Source of the DNA: Acidisarcina polymorpha
Lineage (GTDB): Bacteria; Acidobacteriota; Terriglobia; Terriglobales; Acidobacteriaceae
Reading direction: 5' to 3'
DNA: 64,000 nt
NCBI RefSeq assembly: GCF_003330725.1
Contig: NZ_CP030844.1
Span: 1-64,000, forward strand
This document shows, one piece after another, positions 34,158 through 43,305 of this stretch. The translations under genes were made by a program, and so were the position numbers. The notes beneath the pieces were generated by a model. It ran no database searches, was not told the DNA's origin, and saw only the letters and a list, made by a program, of their open reading frames with translations. Position 1 is the first letter of the stretch; each line of letters begins with the position of its first letter.

Positions 34158-36089
34158 ATGTCTATGACTGTCACTGAATATCTGGTCAACACTGTGAATC
34201 AGCTCGAAACGTATTTGTATGGTGCCATTCTGTGCGCCGGGCCGACCTCCTTCCTGGTTGTCTTGATTGTTATGGCAGGTGGCAATCTTCCATTGGCCCT
34301 TGCGCAAAACGTTAGCACGGAAGCCCTCGATCATTTTCGAGCGGCTCATGAAGCCCAACAAGCGGGCCGCTTAGATGAAGCCGCAAGGGAATATGAGACG
34401 GTAAACCATCTTCAACCAGGCATTGCAGAGGTATCTGCAAACCTGGGACTGGTGTATTACGCCCAGGCCAAATTCGCCGATTCTGCGCATGCATTTCAGA
34501 CTGCCGAGAGGCTGAAGCCAGATTTGCTCGTCGCCAATCTATGGCTTGGAGTGGACCTGGTTAATCTGAACCAGCCGTTGAAAGCGGTTCCCTACTTGAA
34601 GAGGGCAATCTCCATACAACCGGAAGATCAACAGGCGCAGCGATGGTTGGGAACGGCTCTATGGAATGCGGGAGACACTTACAAAGCATTGGATCAATTT
34701 CAGAAAGCCAATCAACTGTTCCCCACTGACCTTGACATCCTCTTTGTGCTCGGAGAAGCCTACAGGAAAGCGGCAGACAAGGAAATTGATGCGGTATTGT
34801 CTCAGGCCACTGGAAGCCCCTTGCTAAATGTTTCGTATGGAGACAAATATCGCGAGGAAGAGGACTGGACGAAAGCGATTGCGCACTACACTCTCGCACT
34901 CGATAAAGATCCACGCTGCGAAGAGGCTCGCCTCGGCTTAGGAGAGGTCTATCTCATGCAAAATTCCTTGACGGACGCTCAAAACGAATTTCATGCTGAC
35001 CTCGAAAACAACCCTCTCTCCGCTCGCGCTCACGCGGGTCTAGCCAGGATCGCATTGCTTACGGGCGACTATCAAAAAGCGCTGGATTTGTTAGACCATG
35101 CTCTTCGGATCTCTCCGGATGAGACCGCAGCCAGCCTGGGGTTGCCTCCATCTTCTGTGATCGTCGAGGACCCTGGAATCAAGTTGCCGCGCGAAGAACT
35201 CGAGCGCGCAAGTCAGGCGCTTCACCAGTTGCCAGAGAGCAATTCTCGCAGTCTCGCTAAAGCTGCTATCGATGCTGAGTTAGGCGTGCCGGATTGGGAG
35301 GCAGAGTGGAAGCAATTCCTCCAGGCTACCGCCCGACCTCAAGTAAATCAAAATCCTTACGCGAAAGCACGCGATAGTTTCTATCGAAGGGACTTCGATT
35401 CGGCGAAAACGGAAATTCGCGTGTGGCTAACATCCCATCCGGGCGATCTGCAGGCAAGATACCTGCTGGCGAAGACTCTAAGAAGTCTCTCAGTGGAGAC
35501 GTTAGATCGCCTTTTCAAGCAGGATGCCGATTCCTACCGCACCCATCAGTTGCTTGCACAGGTCTATGCCATGAGAGGAGAGAATGAAAAAGCGCTCGCG
35601 GAGTACGCCAGGGTAGTACAGATGAATCCCTCTCTCCCTGGCGTTCACTTCGAGATCGGGCATCTTCTCTGGGAAGGTGGTGATTCCGATCATGCGATCG
35701 AAGAGTTGAAAAAGGAACTTCAACTCGACTCTGCTAATCCAGAAGCGAACGGAGAAATGGGAAGTATCCTGGTCGAGCAACATCAACCGCAGAATGCGCT
35801 ACCCTTTCTGCTGGCAGCCGTCGCTGCATTACCTGACCGTACCTTTCTCTATCTGCAGCTCGGCAAAGCATACTACTTGCTGAAGCACTATCAACAATCA
35901 GAGGCTGCTCTCAGGAAAGCGGCTCTTCGGGATGATGACGGTAGCGCGCATTATCAGCTGGGAGTGCTCTATCGCGCGGAGAGTAAACCCGAAGATGCCA
36001 GGCGTGAATTCAGCAAATCCGATGCAATCAAAGCGGAGCGGCTTGCCGACGTAAAACTCGTCCCCCAACAAGCCGCACCCAATAACTAA
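34158..36089 (+). CDS. Tetratricopeptide-repeat protein
   Basis: 643 residues. A hydrophobic N-terminal segment (about 28-52, LVVLIVMAGGNLPLALAQ) acts as signal or anchor. About ten TPR units follow, e.g. ALDHFRAAHEAQQAGRLDEA, AEVSANLGLVYYAQAKFADS, PLKAVPYLKRAISIQPEDQQ, YKALDQFQKANQLFPTD and YLQLGKAYYLLKHYQQSEAA. TPR scaffolds hold protein complexes. This one follows the CRTAC1 gene by 83 nt and is the third member of a recurrent acidobacterial receptor/CRTAC1/TPR trio, presumably a periplasmic assembly partner. It converges with the DUF6786 gene, ending 16 nt from it. Confidence 0.92.
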   Translation: MSMTVTEYLVNTVNQLETYLYGAILCAGPTSFLVVLIVMAGGNLPLALAQNVSTEALDHFRAAHEAQQAGRLDEAAREYETVNHLQPGIAEVSANLGLVYYAQAKFADSAHAFQTAERLKPDLLVANLWLGVDLVNLNQPLKAVPYLKRAISIQPEDQQAQRWLGTALWNAGDTYKALDQFQKANQLFPTDLDILFVLGEAYRKAADKEIDAVLSQATGSPLLNVSYGDKYREEEDWTKAIAHYTLALDKDPRCEEARLGLGEVYLMQNSLTDAQNEFHADLENNPLSARAHAGLARIALLTGDYQKALDLLDHALRISPDETAASLGLPPSSVIVEDPGIKLPREELERASQALHQLPESNSRSLAKAAIDAELGVPDWEAEWKQFLQATARPQVNQNPYAKARDSFYRRDFDSAKTEIRVWLTSHPGDLQARYLLAKTLRSLSVETLDRLFKQDADSYRTHQLLAQVYAMRGENEKALAEYARVVQMNPSLPGVHFEIGHLLWEGGDSDHAIEELKKELQLDSANPEANGEMGSILVEQHQPQNALPFLLAAVAALPDRTFLYLQLGKAYYLLKHYQQSEAALRKAALRDDDGSAHYQLGVLYRAESKPEDARREFSKSDAIKAERLADVKLVPQQAAPNN

Positions 36090-36105
36090 GATCGGTAATG
36101 TGTCT

Positions 36106-37341
36106 CTACGGATGAAACGCCACAACCTCAGCGAGGCGAACGCCCAGGGTTGCTTGCGCAATATGGTCCAGTGTCGTCGAGTCCCCGACCAGATGAATCG
36201 TTCGCTGTGTATGCTCGACCGAAGCGTGCGGCGCCAGGGCCGCCGCTGGCGACGAGGATTCCATCTCAAAGAACTTGCCCAATTGCGGCTTGCCGGGCGC
36301 CGGGATGCCGTCGTTGTAGCAGTTTGCGACGTCTCCACTGTAGGGATCCTGCTGTATCTTCCATGCGGAATTCACGTATTCCGTCACGTTTGGCGGCTGC
36401 GTGAACTGCACGATGGTGAGCACATGATTCGTGGCGTCATAGCTGCCCATCAAGCCTTTGGACCGTCTAGGGCTAAGCCCTAGCTTGGCTCGATAGTTAC
36501 TATCGGCCTTAAAGAAAACGGAATCGCTTCGCACCGAAATTCGATCGGCAGGCACTGGCCCGAAATAGTCGGTCGTCACTGGAATCCCGAGCTCTGCTGT
36601 AGGTCCGCTTCGTATTGGAAGGATGATTGTGCTGTCCGGTGTCGACTGGAACTGGCCAAGCACCCATAGCGAGAGAACGCCGGTAGTCTTGCTCCAGCCT
36701 GTGGCCGCCATATTTGTAAGCTTGTTATTCGACTCGAAGCCGACCACCTTGACATTGTCTGCAGCCTCAATCCCTAAGTCCTTCCAGACCTCCGGGGTCG
36801 TGAGCAGCCGAACCTCCCGGTTGATCTCTACGTCGAAGTTAGTCCCTGAGTAGTTACTCAGGTGGAAGGTTTTGCGGAGAGTTATTGAGCTCTTTTCTTG
36901 TCGAACCACGTCAAAGGGTTCCGTGTCGATCGGCGCAGGGGTATACCAGTGGGCCAGATCAAAAGGCTGCCCGTGAGCGAAAAAAACGGAGAACTGGCCG
37001 CCCTCAGGGCCCAGCCAGAGACGATCTTCTCCGCCCACTGCATTGATGTGTTCCTGGACCTTCCCCGACTCGATCAAATCGCGATTGACCCATCCAAAAC
37101 CCCGCCCGTCAGGCCCTGTGGCGGAGCTGGTGAGCACTCTGCCCTGCATCGCCGGCCACACGGCGATAGAGGCCCCTCCTTCGGCGCCCGAGAGAACAAT
37201 CACGTGACCGTGTTGGTTCACAAGAGAGACCGCATCTCGGAAGGTATCGTTAGGAGATCCCTGGGCGAAGAGAAGTTGGCCGGCAAAAGAGGATGCAAAG
37301 TAAGCTGCGGCTGCGGCAACACAAATCATACTTCTGTTCAT
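36106..37341 (-). CDS. Secreted DUF6786-like protein
   Basis: Start at ATG 37341 (MNRSMICVAAAAAYFASSFA) gives a clean Sec signal peptide with cleavage near residue 27. The 411-residue mature protein is all-beta: GHVIVLSGAEGGASIAVWPA, GPDGRGFGWVNRDLIESGKV, NAVGGEDRLWLGPEGGQFSV and FFAHGQPFDLAHWYTPAPID. The GEDRxWLGPEGGQ motif with repeated acidic/aromatic residues resembles the galactose-mutarotase-like supersandwich of the uncharacterised DUF6786 family. It is often beside glycosidases, so a role in sugar binding, epimerisation or cleavage is likely. It shares strand and probably transcript with the GH172 gene 58 nt upstream. Confidence 0.8.
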   Translation of the reverse strand: MNRSMICVAAAAAYFASSFAGQLLFAQGSPNDTFRDAVSLVNQHGHVIVLSGAEGGASIAVWPAMQGRVLTSSATGPDGRGFGWVNRDLIESGKVQEHINAVGGEDRLWLGPEGGQFSVFFAHGQPFDLAHWYTPAPIDTEPFDVVRQEKSSITLRKTFHLSNYSGTNFDVEINREVRLLTTPEVWKDLGIEAADNVKVVGFESNNKLTNMAATGWSKTTGVLSLWVLGQFQSTPDSTIILPIRSGPTAELGIPVTTDYFGPVPADRISVRSDSVFFKADSNYRAKLGLSPRRSKGLMGSYDATNHVLTIVQFTQPPNVTEYVNSAWKIQQDPYSGDVANCYNDGIPAPGKPQLGKFFEMESSSPAAALAPHASVEHTQRTIHLVGDSTTLDHIAQATLGVRLAEVVAFHP

Positions 37342-37399
37342 TGATAGCTCCAAACGCCTGCATAAAGACCTGGTTCATAGCGACATGATAGTCCTCCGT

Positions 37400-38398
37400 T
37401 CACCATTCGTAGGTCCAGGTATAGGTGGTATAGGTTGTCTTGAAAGGTTTGCCATAGGGACCAAATACTTTGTCGCTGCGTTTCTCTCCGCAACGGCACG
37501 CAAGACGAAGTCCGCCTGAAAATAGAATGGGGTCGATCACATGAAATCGATATCCGGAAAAGGAACTGTCCTTTTCGTCCCGGTGCGTTAGCCCGGCCTG
37601 CGGCAGGTGGTAGAGACCACGGTTGAAGTAATAGGTTCCGAGAAAATAGTCCTCAAGGCCTGAGGAGAGGAATTGCGGCTCGCGCGCTCCACCGATATAG
37701 GCGCGCATCTGTCCCTCCATGAACTCGAGACTCGTGCTTCGCGCCGCCATCGTGACTTGGAAAACCATCCCCGCTTCTGGTACCCGGCAAAGATCGAATT
37801 CATCCAAAGGCTGCACCTCCTGATCTTCGATCTTGTGCAACCTCAATCTAGCCCTCTCCGGCAGAATGAATCCTCCAACCTCGACATGATGATTCTCAAG
37901 GCCGCGTATAATCCACCAGAAGACTGTGCTGCGAGGGACGCCAGCCGGGAGTTCCGCGGTGACACGGATGCTCTTCGAGAAGGGAATGCGATAGTTCAGA
38001 AATATGCCGCTCGGATTGCCCGTGATCCCGCTGTATTCTGTCCCCCACGGTGCTGCAGGATCGGCAAATCCAACTCCCACGCCAAGACCCAATTCCATGT
38101 CGATGGATGGAGCTTGTTCTCCGTCGACATAAATGCGAAGGCGCAACCTTGTGTAATTCGGGAAGTCACCCCCAAACCACATATGGTCAAGGTAGCCATT
38201 ACCCTTCTGATTCGCAAGCTCCGCTTCTGCATGTGGAAGAAAGGGTTGTTCTTCTTTTCCGACGTGTGTAAAAGTAGTGGCGCCAGTGAAATTCGTGCCT
38301 TCCTGGGTAGTCGCTAATGCTGCTGCGCGATAGGGACTAGCTGATACTCCTGTCAAAGATAAGCCGGCCAGGGATAAAGAGAATGCGCGCCGATCCAT
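37400..38398 (-). CDS. Second DUF2961 / GH172 glycoside hydrolase
   Basis: ATG 38398 has AGGAG 5 nt upstream and is preferred to GTG 38404. The 332-residue protein starts with a twin-arginine-like leader (MDRRAFSLSLAGLSLTG). The DUF2961 domain shows GYLDHMWFGGDFPNYTRLRL, RIYVDGEQAPSIDMELG, GIFLNYRIPFSKSIRVTAEL and SGLEDYFLGTYYFNRGLYHL. It is shorter than the copy at 26929 and more divergent, so the two probably cut different linkages. GH172 acts on furanosides (fructose or D-arabinose). Exported by Tat, it would fold before export. Confidence 0.9.
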   Translation of the reverse strand: MDRRAFSLSLAGLSLTGVSASPYRAAALATTQEGTNFTGATTFTHVGKEEQPFLPHAEAELANQKGNGYLDHMWFGGDFPNYTRLRLRIYVDGEQAPSIDMELGLGVGVGFADPAAPWGTEYSGITGNPSGIFLNYRIPFSKSIRVTAELPAGVPRSTVFWWIIRGLENHHVEVGGFILPERARLRLHKIEDQEVQPLDEFDLCRVPEAGMVFQVTMAARSTSLEFMEGQMRAYIGGAREPQFLSSGLEDYFLGTYYFNRGLYHLPQAGLTHRDEKDSSFSGYRFHVIDPILFSGGLRLACRCGEKRSDKVFGPYGKPFKTTYTTYTWTYEW

Positions 38399-38563
38399 AG
38401 TCACTCCTCAAATTGATGCGTAAGATTCAGCGATGTTGGCGTAGGCCGCCGGTTCTTTAAATCATGCAGCAAAAATGCTCCTTTGCAGGACACCCTCTCC
38501 AAAGATATTGACTTGTATTCTTGAAAAGTAGATTGCCAGAGGTGATGGTGCGCATTCCTCGTT

Positions 38564-39496
38564 CTATCCATAATTCTCTGGACGGCCAGAAGGCCAGACG
38601 TAGCCGTACACAGGCTCAATTAACTCCTGCAACTGCTGAATGAGAGAGGGGTCGTTCCTTGTCGCGAGAGACTGGATACTGGCCTGTACGTGTTTCCGGG
38701 TTGACATGCCAATCAGCGTGCTGGCTACGTGGGGATATTCAAGGCAGAAGCGTAGAGCAACCTCGGACGCATCGATGCCGCGTTCTTTGCAGAAGTCGAC
38801 AATCCGCTTTCCCGCTCCGCGCACTTCGTGCGGCGCTGGATGCCAATCCGGCGCACCTCTCTCAGTAAGTATCCCCATATGCAGGCTTGACGCGTTGATG
38901 ATACCGATGTTGTTCTTGGTTGCAAAAGGGATGAGCTCGGTATGCATATCTGAAATCATCAGGTTGTAACGGCAGTATGTCAGGATGCTGTCGACTGGCG
39001 CTTTCTCAGCGATCTCCATCAGGTTCTTCAAGGAGTATCCTGTGATTCCCACAAATCGTATTTTCCCCGCCTGCTGCAGCGCGCGCATTGCAGGGATGGT
39101 CTCTTCAATGATCTGCTGCGCATCGCCGAACTCCACATCGTGCGCCTGCAGAATATCGACATAGTCTGTACGCAGGCGTTGTAGCGATTCCTCGACACTC
39201 AGGATGGTACGCTTCGCAGAAAAGTCGAAGGTATCTTCCCCAAAGCGCCCGCACTTCGTGGCAAGCACAACTTTGTCGCGATGTCCTTCCAGAGCTTCGC
39301 CAAGCCGGGTCTCGGCCAGAGTCAAACCGTAGTAAGGGGAGACGTCGAAGAAGTTTATGCCTTCATCGATTGCGAGTCTCACAGCTGACATCCCTTCGAC
39401 GGGGTCGGTCTGCCGGAAAACATTCCCCAGGGGCGATGCCCCGAACCCGACTATCGATACACGCAGGTCGGTGCTGCCGAGCTGACGGTATTCCAT
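38564..39496 (-). CDS. Aldo/keto reductase, sugar-dehydrogenase-like
   Basis: Start at ATG 39496 (MEYRQLGSTDLRVSIVGFGA), the usual AKR N-terminus. 310 residues as a (beta/alpha)8 barrel: INFFDVSPYYGLTLAETRLG (Asp and Tyr of the catalytic tetrad), VVLATKCGRFG (Lys) and YVDILQAHDVEFG (His). This subgroup includes NAD(P)-linked L-galactose, L-fucose and D-arabinose/D-threo-aldose dehydrogenases that oxidise the anomeric carbon of aldoses. Divergent from the LacI gene with a shared control region, which supports sugar catabolism. Exact substrate not determinable here. Confidence 0.9.
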   Translation of the reverse strand: MEYRQLGSTDLRVSIVGFGASPLGNVFRQTDPVEGMSAVRLAIDEGINFFDVSPYYGLTLAETRLGEALEGHRDKVVLATKCGRFGEDTFDFSAKRTILSVEESLQRLRTDYVDILQAHDVEFGDAQQIIEETIPAMRALQQAGKIRFVGITGYSLKNLMEIAEKAPVDSILTYCRYNLMISDMHTELIPFATKNNIGIINASSLHMGILTERGAPDWHPAPHEVRGAGKRIVDFCKERGIDASEVALRFCLEYPHVASTLIGMSTRKHVQASIQSLATRNDPSLIQQLQELIEPVYGYVWPSGRPENYG

Positions 39497-39587
39497 CTGG
39501 TATGAGGACGATACCTTCAAAGTCGTCGCTGATTGGTGCAAATGAGACCTCCCACGGACGCTCGATAGAGAATAAAGCCTATAAATA

Positions 39588-39617
39588 ATCAACGTTACAG
39601 TAAACGATTTCGTTGAT
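39588..39617. promoter_or_regulatory. Candidate LacI-type operator between AKR and lacI genes
   Basis: Inverted repeat ATCAACG (39588-39594) and CGTTGAT (39611-39617), enclosing a second imperfect pair CGTTAC/TAAACG. It lies in the 200-nt divergent gap between the AKR and LacI starts. CGTTGAC/CGTTAAC half-sites recur at 43251-43269 and 28457-28463. Confidence 0.45.
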
Positions 39618-39698
39618 CGTCGTCAAACCCGAAATTCTGCAAATGCCGCTACACCCAGATTGCACCATCGGACAACGCCCGCATGTATAGTTCGTTCT

Positions 39699-40772
39699 AT
39701 GGCCGTGAACATGAAAGGAATCGCTCGGGACCTTGGGGTATCTACCGTTACTGTCTCGAAGGCGCTGCGAAATCACCCCGATATAAGCAAGACAACTCGC
39801 GCTCGCATTCTCGATCGGGTGAAGGAGCTAGGCTATCGCCCAAACCTGACGGCGCGCAGCCTTGTAACCGGCCACTCGTCTTTGATCGGCCTTATCGTTC
39901 CAGACCTGATTCATCCCTTCTTTGCGGACGTAGCCAAGGGACTGTCTTCGGCGGTCAGACAGCGCGGCTATTTCTTATTGATCTCGTCCTCAGAGGAAGA
40001 TCCTGAACTCGAGGCCCAAGAGATTGATCACATGCTCGCGCATCGACTGGACGCTCTCGTTATCGCTTCTTGCCAGACCGATCCAACTGCGTTACGAAAT
40101 GTTCAGCGAGGCGAGACTCCGTTAATTTTGGTGGACCGTAGTTTCAAGAGCTTCCCGAGCTACTTCGTCGGGTCAGATGATTACGCAGCTGGGAAACTCG
40201 CGACCGAACACCTGGTAAATGTCGGTTGCAGGCGAATTGCCCACATCCGGGGGCCTGAAAACAGCGTGGGGATACGACGCCTTAAAGGCTTTTTGGATAC
40301 GATCAGGCGGCACGGATTGGCAATTCCGGAAGAGAATATCATTCGCGCACCCAGAGTGGATGTGGACGGCAAGCTCAATGGAGCTGCGGCTCTGAGACAG
40401 ATGATGGCGCTTCCGGAAATGGCCGATGGCGTCTTCTGCTATAACGACGTTATTGCCATGGGCGTAATCAAAGAGGCATTAAGCCAGGGTATCAACGTGC
40501 CGGAGGATTTGGCTGTTATCGGCTGCGGCAATTTGCATTACGACGCCGAAATTCGAGTTCCTCTTTCAAGCATCGACCAGAGGAGTAACCAAATCGGCGG
40601 AAGAGCGGCTAAACTCATTCTGGAGATTTTGGGCAGCGAAACTCCCATGGAGTTTCAAGATGTCATTCTTCAGCCAAAGCTTGCCGCTCGCGCTTCTACC
40701 GAGAGGACAGCCAGGTCATCGTCCACTCCCGCCAAGACGGGGGCGCAGAGAAGATCCGCAGCGAACGTTTAG
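39699..40772 (+). CDS. LacI-family transcriptional regulator
   Basis: Start at ATG 39699 (357 residues). The N-terminal HTH MKGIARDLGVSTVTVSKALR with hinge helix DRVKELGYRPNLTARSL is classical LacI. A periplasmic-binding-protein-like sensor domain follows (SLIGLIVPDLIHPFFADVAK, VILVDRSFKSF-like strand, DGVFCYNDVIAMGVIKEALS, VPEDLAVIGCGNLHYDAEIR). LacI regulators repress sugar genes until the sugar or a metabolite binds. Its place between the GH172/AKR genes and the transporter/dehydrogenase genes makes it the likely local repressor. The C-terminal Arg/Ser-rich tail is slightly longer than usual. Confidence 0.93.
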   Translation: MAVNMKGIARDLGVSTVTVSKALRNHPDISKTTRARILDRVKELGYRPNLTARSLVTGHSSLIGLIVPDLIHPFFADVAKGLSSAVRQRGYFLLISSSEEDPELEAQEIDHMLAHRLDALVIASCQTDPTALRNVQRGETPLILVDRSFKSFPSYFVGSDDYAAGKLATEHLVNVGCRRIAHIRGPENSVGIRRLKGFLDTIRRHGLAIPEENIIRAPRVDVDGKLNGAAALRQMMALPEMADGVFCYNDVIAMGVIKEALSQGINVPEDLAVIGCGNLHYDAEIRVPLSSIDQRSNQIGGRAAKLILEILGSETPMEFQDVILQPKLAARASTERTARSSSTPAKTGAQRRSAANV

Positions 40773-40820
40773 CGCCCTTTGATTTTGATCCTCGTTTGCT
40801 CCGATTTTCGGCGTGTTGAG

Positions 40821-42164
40821 TCAAGAATTACCGGCACGCAATCCTCGACCGATGTACGGAGCAAGAAAAGCGTAGACGGCGACAACTATATATCCCGCCA
40901 AAGGGAGGATATAGCCCAAAGCAATGTCGCCAGTGGCACGCGCGATCGCTCCCGTAAGAGGAGGAAAGATTGCGCCTCCAATGATCGATATGACCAGGAA
41001 GCTACTTCCCAACTTGGTGTCTTCGCCAAGATCTCGTACGCCCAGAGCAAAAATCGTCGGATACATCACCGACATAAAGAAGCTGGTCATCAGAATCGTG
41101 CAGGATCCGGACATACCCGGTCGAGCGATCCCAAAAACGAGTAAAGCGACGTTAACGATCGCATAGATCCCCATCATTCTTTCCGGATTGATGAAGCGCA
41201 TTAGCGCTGTCGAAACGATCCTTCCGATTGCCAGAGCTACCAGAGTCCCAGTGAGGAAATAACCGGCAGTTTTGTCAGTGACCGCCGTGTAGGCTTTCAT
41301 GTATGGGATAAAGGTGCTCCATGTGCTCACTTGCGCGCCGACGTAGAAGAACTGGGCAATGACGGCCGACATTAGCCGGGGATTATGGATTAGTCTTTCA
41401 AAACTGTTGCGTCGCGGTGAGTAGGCAAGCCGGTCCGAGAATGTTCCAAGCTCGGTTGAGTCGAGGATTGCAGGAAAACGGGCGATGCCGATCAGAGCGG
41501 CGAGGAGAAGCACGCCAGCACCGAGAGCCACATAGGTTGGCACGACTCGGGATATTTCGCTGTGAAGATAGGAAGAATATACGCCCTGCGCCTTCATCGC
41601 AGCGATCTCCAACGGAGTCTTTTCTACTCCGGAGAATATAAACCACGTCCCAATCAGCACTCCCGTGATCGTACCTGGAGGATTGAACGCCTGAGCGAAA
41701 TTTAACCGCTGTTCGGAGGTAGCCGGGGCGCCGAATCGTGCTATGAGCGGATTGGCTGCCGTTTCCAGGATTGAGGAACCGCTTCCAACGACAAATAGCG
41801 CGATTAGAAAGGGCAAATATTGGCCCAATATTGCGGCTGGCCAAAACAGAAGAGTGCCTATCCCGAAAACGATAAGACCTACCAACAATCCCGCCTTGTA
41901 GCCAAACCGGCGCATAAGGACGGCGGCGGGGATCGCCATGGCGGCATATGCGAGAAAGACCGCAGTTTGCACTAGCTGCGCCTGCACCAGGTTCAACTCA
42001 AAAGACTTTCTGAATTGTTGCACCAGGATGTCGGTCAGGTTGTTTGACATGCCCCAGATGAAGAAAACTGCAGTCGTAAGGAGGAACGGCAACCTGCTCT
42101 CGGAGGGAAAGATCGAGGGCCGGGCGCCTGCGGGTTGAGATCCTGAAGAGGTCAAAATGTTCAT
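40821..42164 (-). CDS. FucP-family sugar:proton symporter (MFS)
   Basis: ATG 42164 gives 447 residues and a normal N-terminus (RLPFLLTTAVFFIWGMSNNL). Twelve membrane spans are visible. The FHS/FucP signatures FFIWGMSNNLTDILVQQF and SSILETAANPLIARFG are present (TAANP is the hallmark), plus RLNFAQAFNPPGTITGVLIG. FucP-type porters take up L-fucose, L-galactose and D-arabinose with protons; relatives take glucose/galactose. The gene follows the alcohol dehydrogenase by 50 nt on the same strand and likely shares its promoter. Confidence 0.92.
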   Translation of the reverse strand: MNILTSSGSQPAGARPSIFPSESRLPFLLTTAVFFIWGMSNNLTDILVQQFRKSFELNLVQAQLVQTAVFLAYAAMAIPAAVLMRRFGYKAGLLVGLIVFGIGTLLFWPAAILGQYLPFLIALFVVGSGSSILETAANPLIARFGAPATSEQRLNFAQAFNPPGTITGVLIGTWFIFSGVEKTPLEIAAMKAQGVYSSYLHSEISRVVPTYVALGAGVLLLAALIGIARFPAILDSTELGTFSDRLAYSPRRNSFERLIHNPRLMSAVIAQFFYVGAQVSTWSTFIPYMKAYTAVTDKTAGYFLTGTLVALAIGRIVSTALMRFINPERMMGIYAIVNVALLVFGIARPGMSGSCTILMTSFFMSVMYPTIFALGVRDLGEDTKLGSSFLVISIIGGAIFPPLTGAIARATGDIALGYILPLAGYIVVAVYAFLAPYIGRGLRAGNS

Positions 42165-42214
42165 GACTGGCGAGGGGCTTGATGCAGCGCATCTCCGGCT
42201 TTTCCAGGAAGCGC

Positions 42215-43222
42215 CTACTTGTCGAAGCGAACCATAATCTTCGTATAGCGTCCTGGATTCGTGCTCCAAGCCTCGAGCATGTGCGCTGCATTCTCGGGTG
42301 TCACAATGGCGCTGATAGCGTCTTCTACGGGGAAGTCGCCCGCTTCCAGCATGCGAATTACTTCGAGAAAATCTTCAGGTAAAGCATTTCTGCTACCGAG
42401 GATATCTAGTTCCTTTTGCACGAAGAGGCGGGTTTCATAGGAGACCGGCTCTTTGGCATATCCGATGTAGACCACGCGCCCAGTGAACGCAACCTCTTCC
42501 ACTGCCGCCCTGAAGGTTGACGAGAGACCAATGGCTTCGATGACGACGTCGGGACCGTCGCCGGTCATTTCAACAAGCCGCTCGTGCAAGTCTTGACTTC
42601 CAGTGTTGATGAGATGGCTTGCGCCCGCTTTCTGGGCTATGTCCAGTTTCCTATCGTCCATGTCGATCGCGATCGTTCTTGCTCCGCGGAAGGCGGAAGC
42701 AGCGATCGCGCCAAGGCCGATTCCGCCGCACCCGAGAACGGCCACCGTGTCGTTCTTTGTCACGCGCCCCCTAGCTACGGCATGCGCGCCTACTGTGAGC
42801 GGTTCAACCAGACAGAGCTCTTTCAGCGTCAGGTTTGCGGTGTGGATCCGGTCACGCGGGATCGCGATGTACTCCGTCATCGCACCATCGCGCTGCACCC
42901 CCAGGGTTTGATTGTGCTGACACGCGTTGAAGCGCCCACGGCGGCAGCTTGCGCAGGTACCGCAATGAGTGTAGGGAGAGACCGTCACTCGCGTCCCCGG
43001 GGTGAGGTCGGAGGCCCCCTCGACGACAGTTGCGGCCACCTCGTGGCCGGGAATACTGGGATAGGCGGCCATTGCGTTGGCGCCACGAAACGTGGAAAGA
43101 TCCGTGCCGCACATTCCGATCAGGGCAACCTTGAGCAGCACTTCGTCAGCTTTCAGGTTGGGTGGTTCCGGAACATCGACAAGCTGTGCTGCCCCTGGCG
43201 CGGTTATTTGAAGAGCTCTCAT
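42215..43222 (-). CDS. Zinc-dependent medium-chain alcohol/sugar dehydrogenase
   Basis: ATG 43222 (335 residues). MDR family: [12 protein letters not shown] (catalytic-zinc Cys near residue 36), [12 protein letters not shown] (His-Glu), structural-zinc cysteines in [21 protein letters not shown] site [19 protein letters not shown] and the acidic D in [12 protein letters not shown], which favours NAD. Relatives include L-threonine, sorbitol, galactitol-phosphate and L-gulonate/galactonate 5-dehydrogenases. Co-transcribed with the FucP-type porter and divergent from UxaE, so it probably oxidises a sugar acid or sugar alcohol in the same pathway. Confidence 0.92.
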   Translation of the reverse strand: MRALQITAPGAAQLVDVPEPPNLKADEVLLKVALIGMCGTDLSTFRGANAMAAYPSIPGHEVAATVVEGASDLTPGTRVTVSPYTHCGTCASCRRGRFNACQHNQTLGVQRDGAMTEYIAIPRDRIHTANLTLKELCLVEPLTVGAHAVARGRVTKNDTVAVLGCGGIGLGAIAASAFRGARTIAIDMDDRKLDIAQKAGASHLINTGSQDLHERLVEMTGDGPDVVIEAIGLSSTFRAAVEEVAFTGRVVYIGYAKEPVSYETRLFVQKELDILGSRNALPEDFLEVIRMLEAGDFPVEDAISAIVTPENAAHMLEAWSTNPGRYTKIMVRFDK

Positions 43223-43250
43223 CAATGTCTTTGCTCAGATCGAGATTAGT

Positions 43251-43269
43251 CGTTGACTGTATCGTTAAC
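43251..43269. promoter_or_regulatory. Tandem candidate operator half-sites upstream of ADH and uxaE
   Basis: CGTTGAC (43251-43257) and CGTTAAC (43263-43269), starts 12 nt apart, in the 83-nt divergent gap between the alcohol dehydrogenase and UxaE genes. The same heptamer class occurs at the LacI operator candidate (39611-39617) and before the TonB receptor (28457-28463). Confidence 0.4.
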
Positions 43270-43305
43270 TTAAGTACTTTCACAAATTAGTAGATGCGCT
43301 GAAGG

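Noticed and set aside
39370-39588. Small plus-strand frame in the AKR gene
   Set aside because: Shadow of the AKR N-terminus; no ribosome site.
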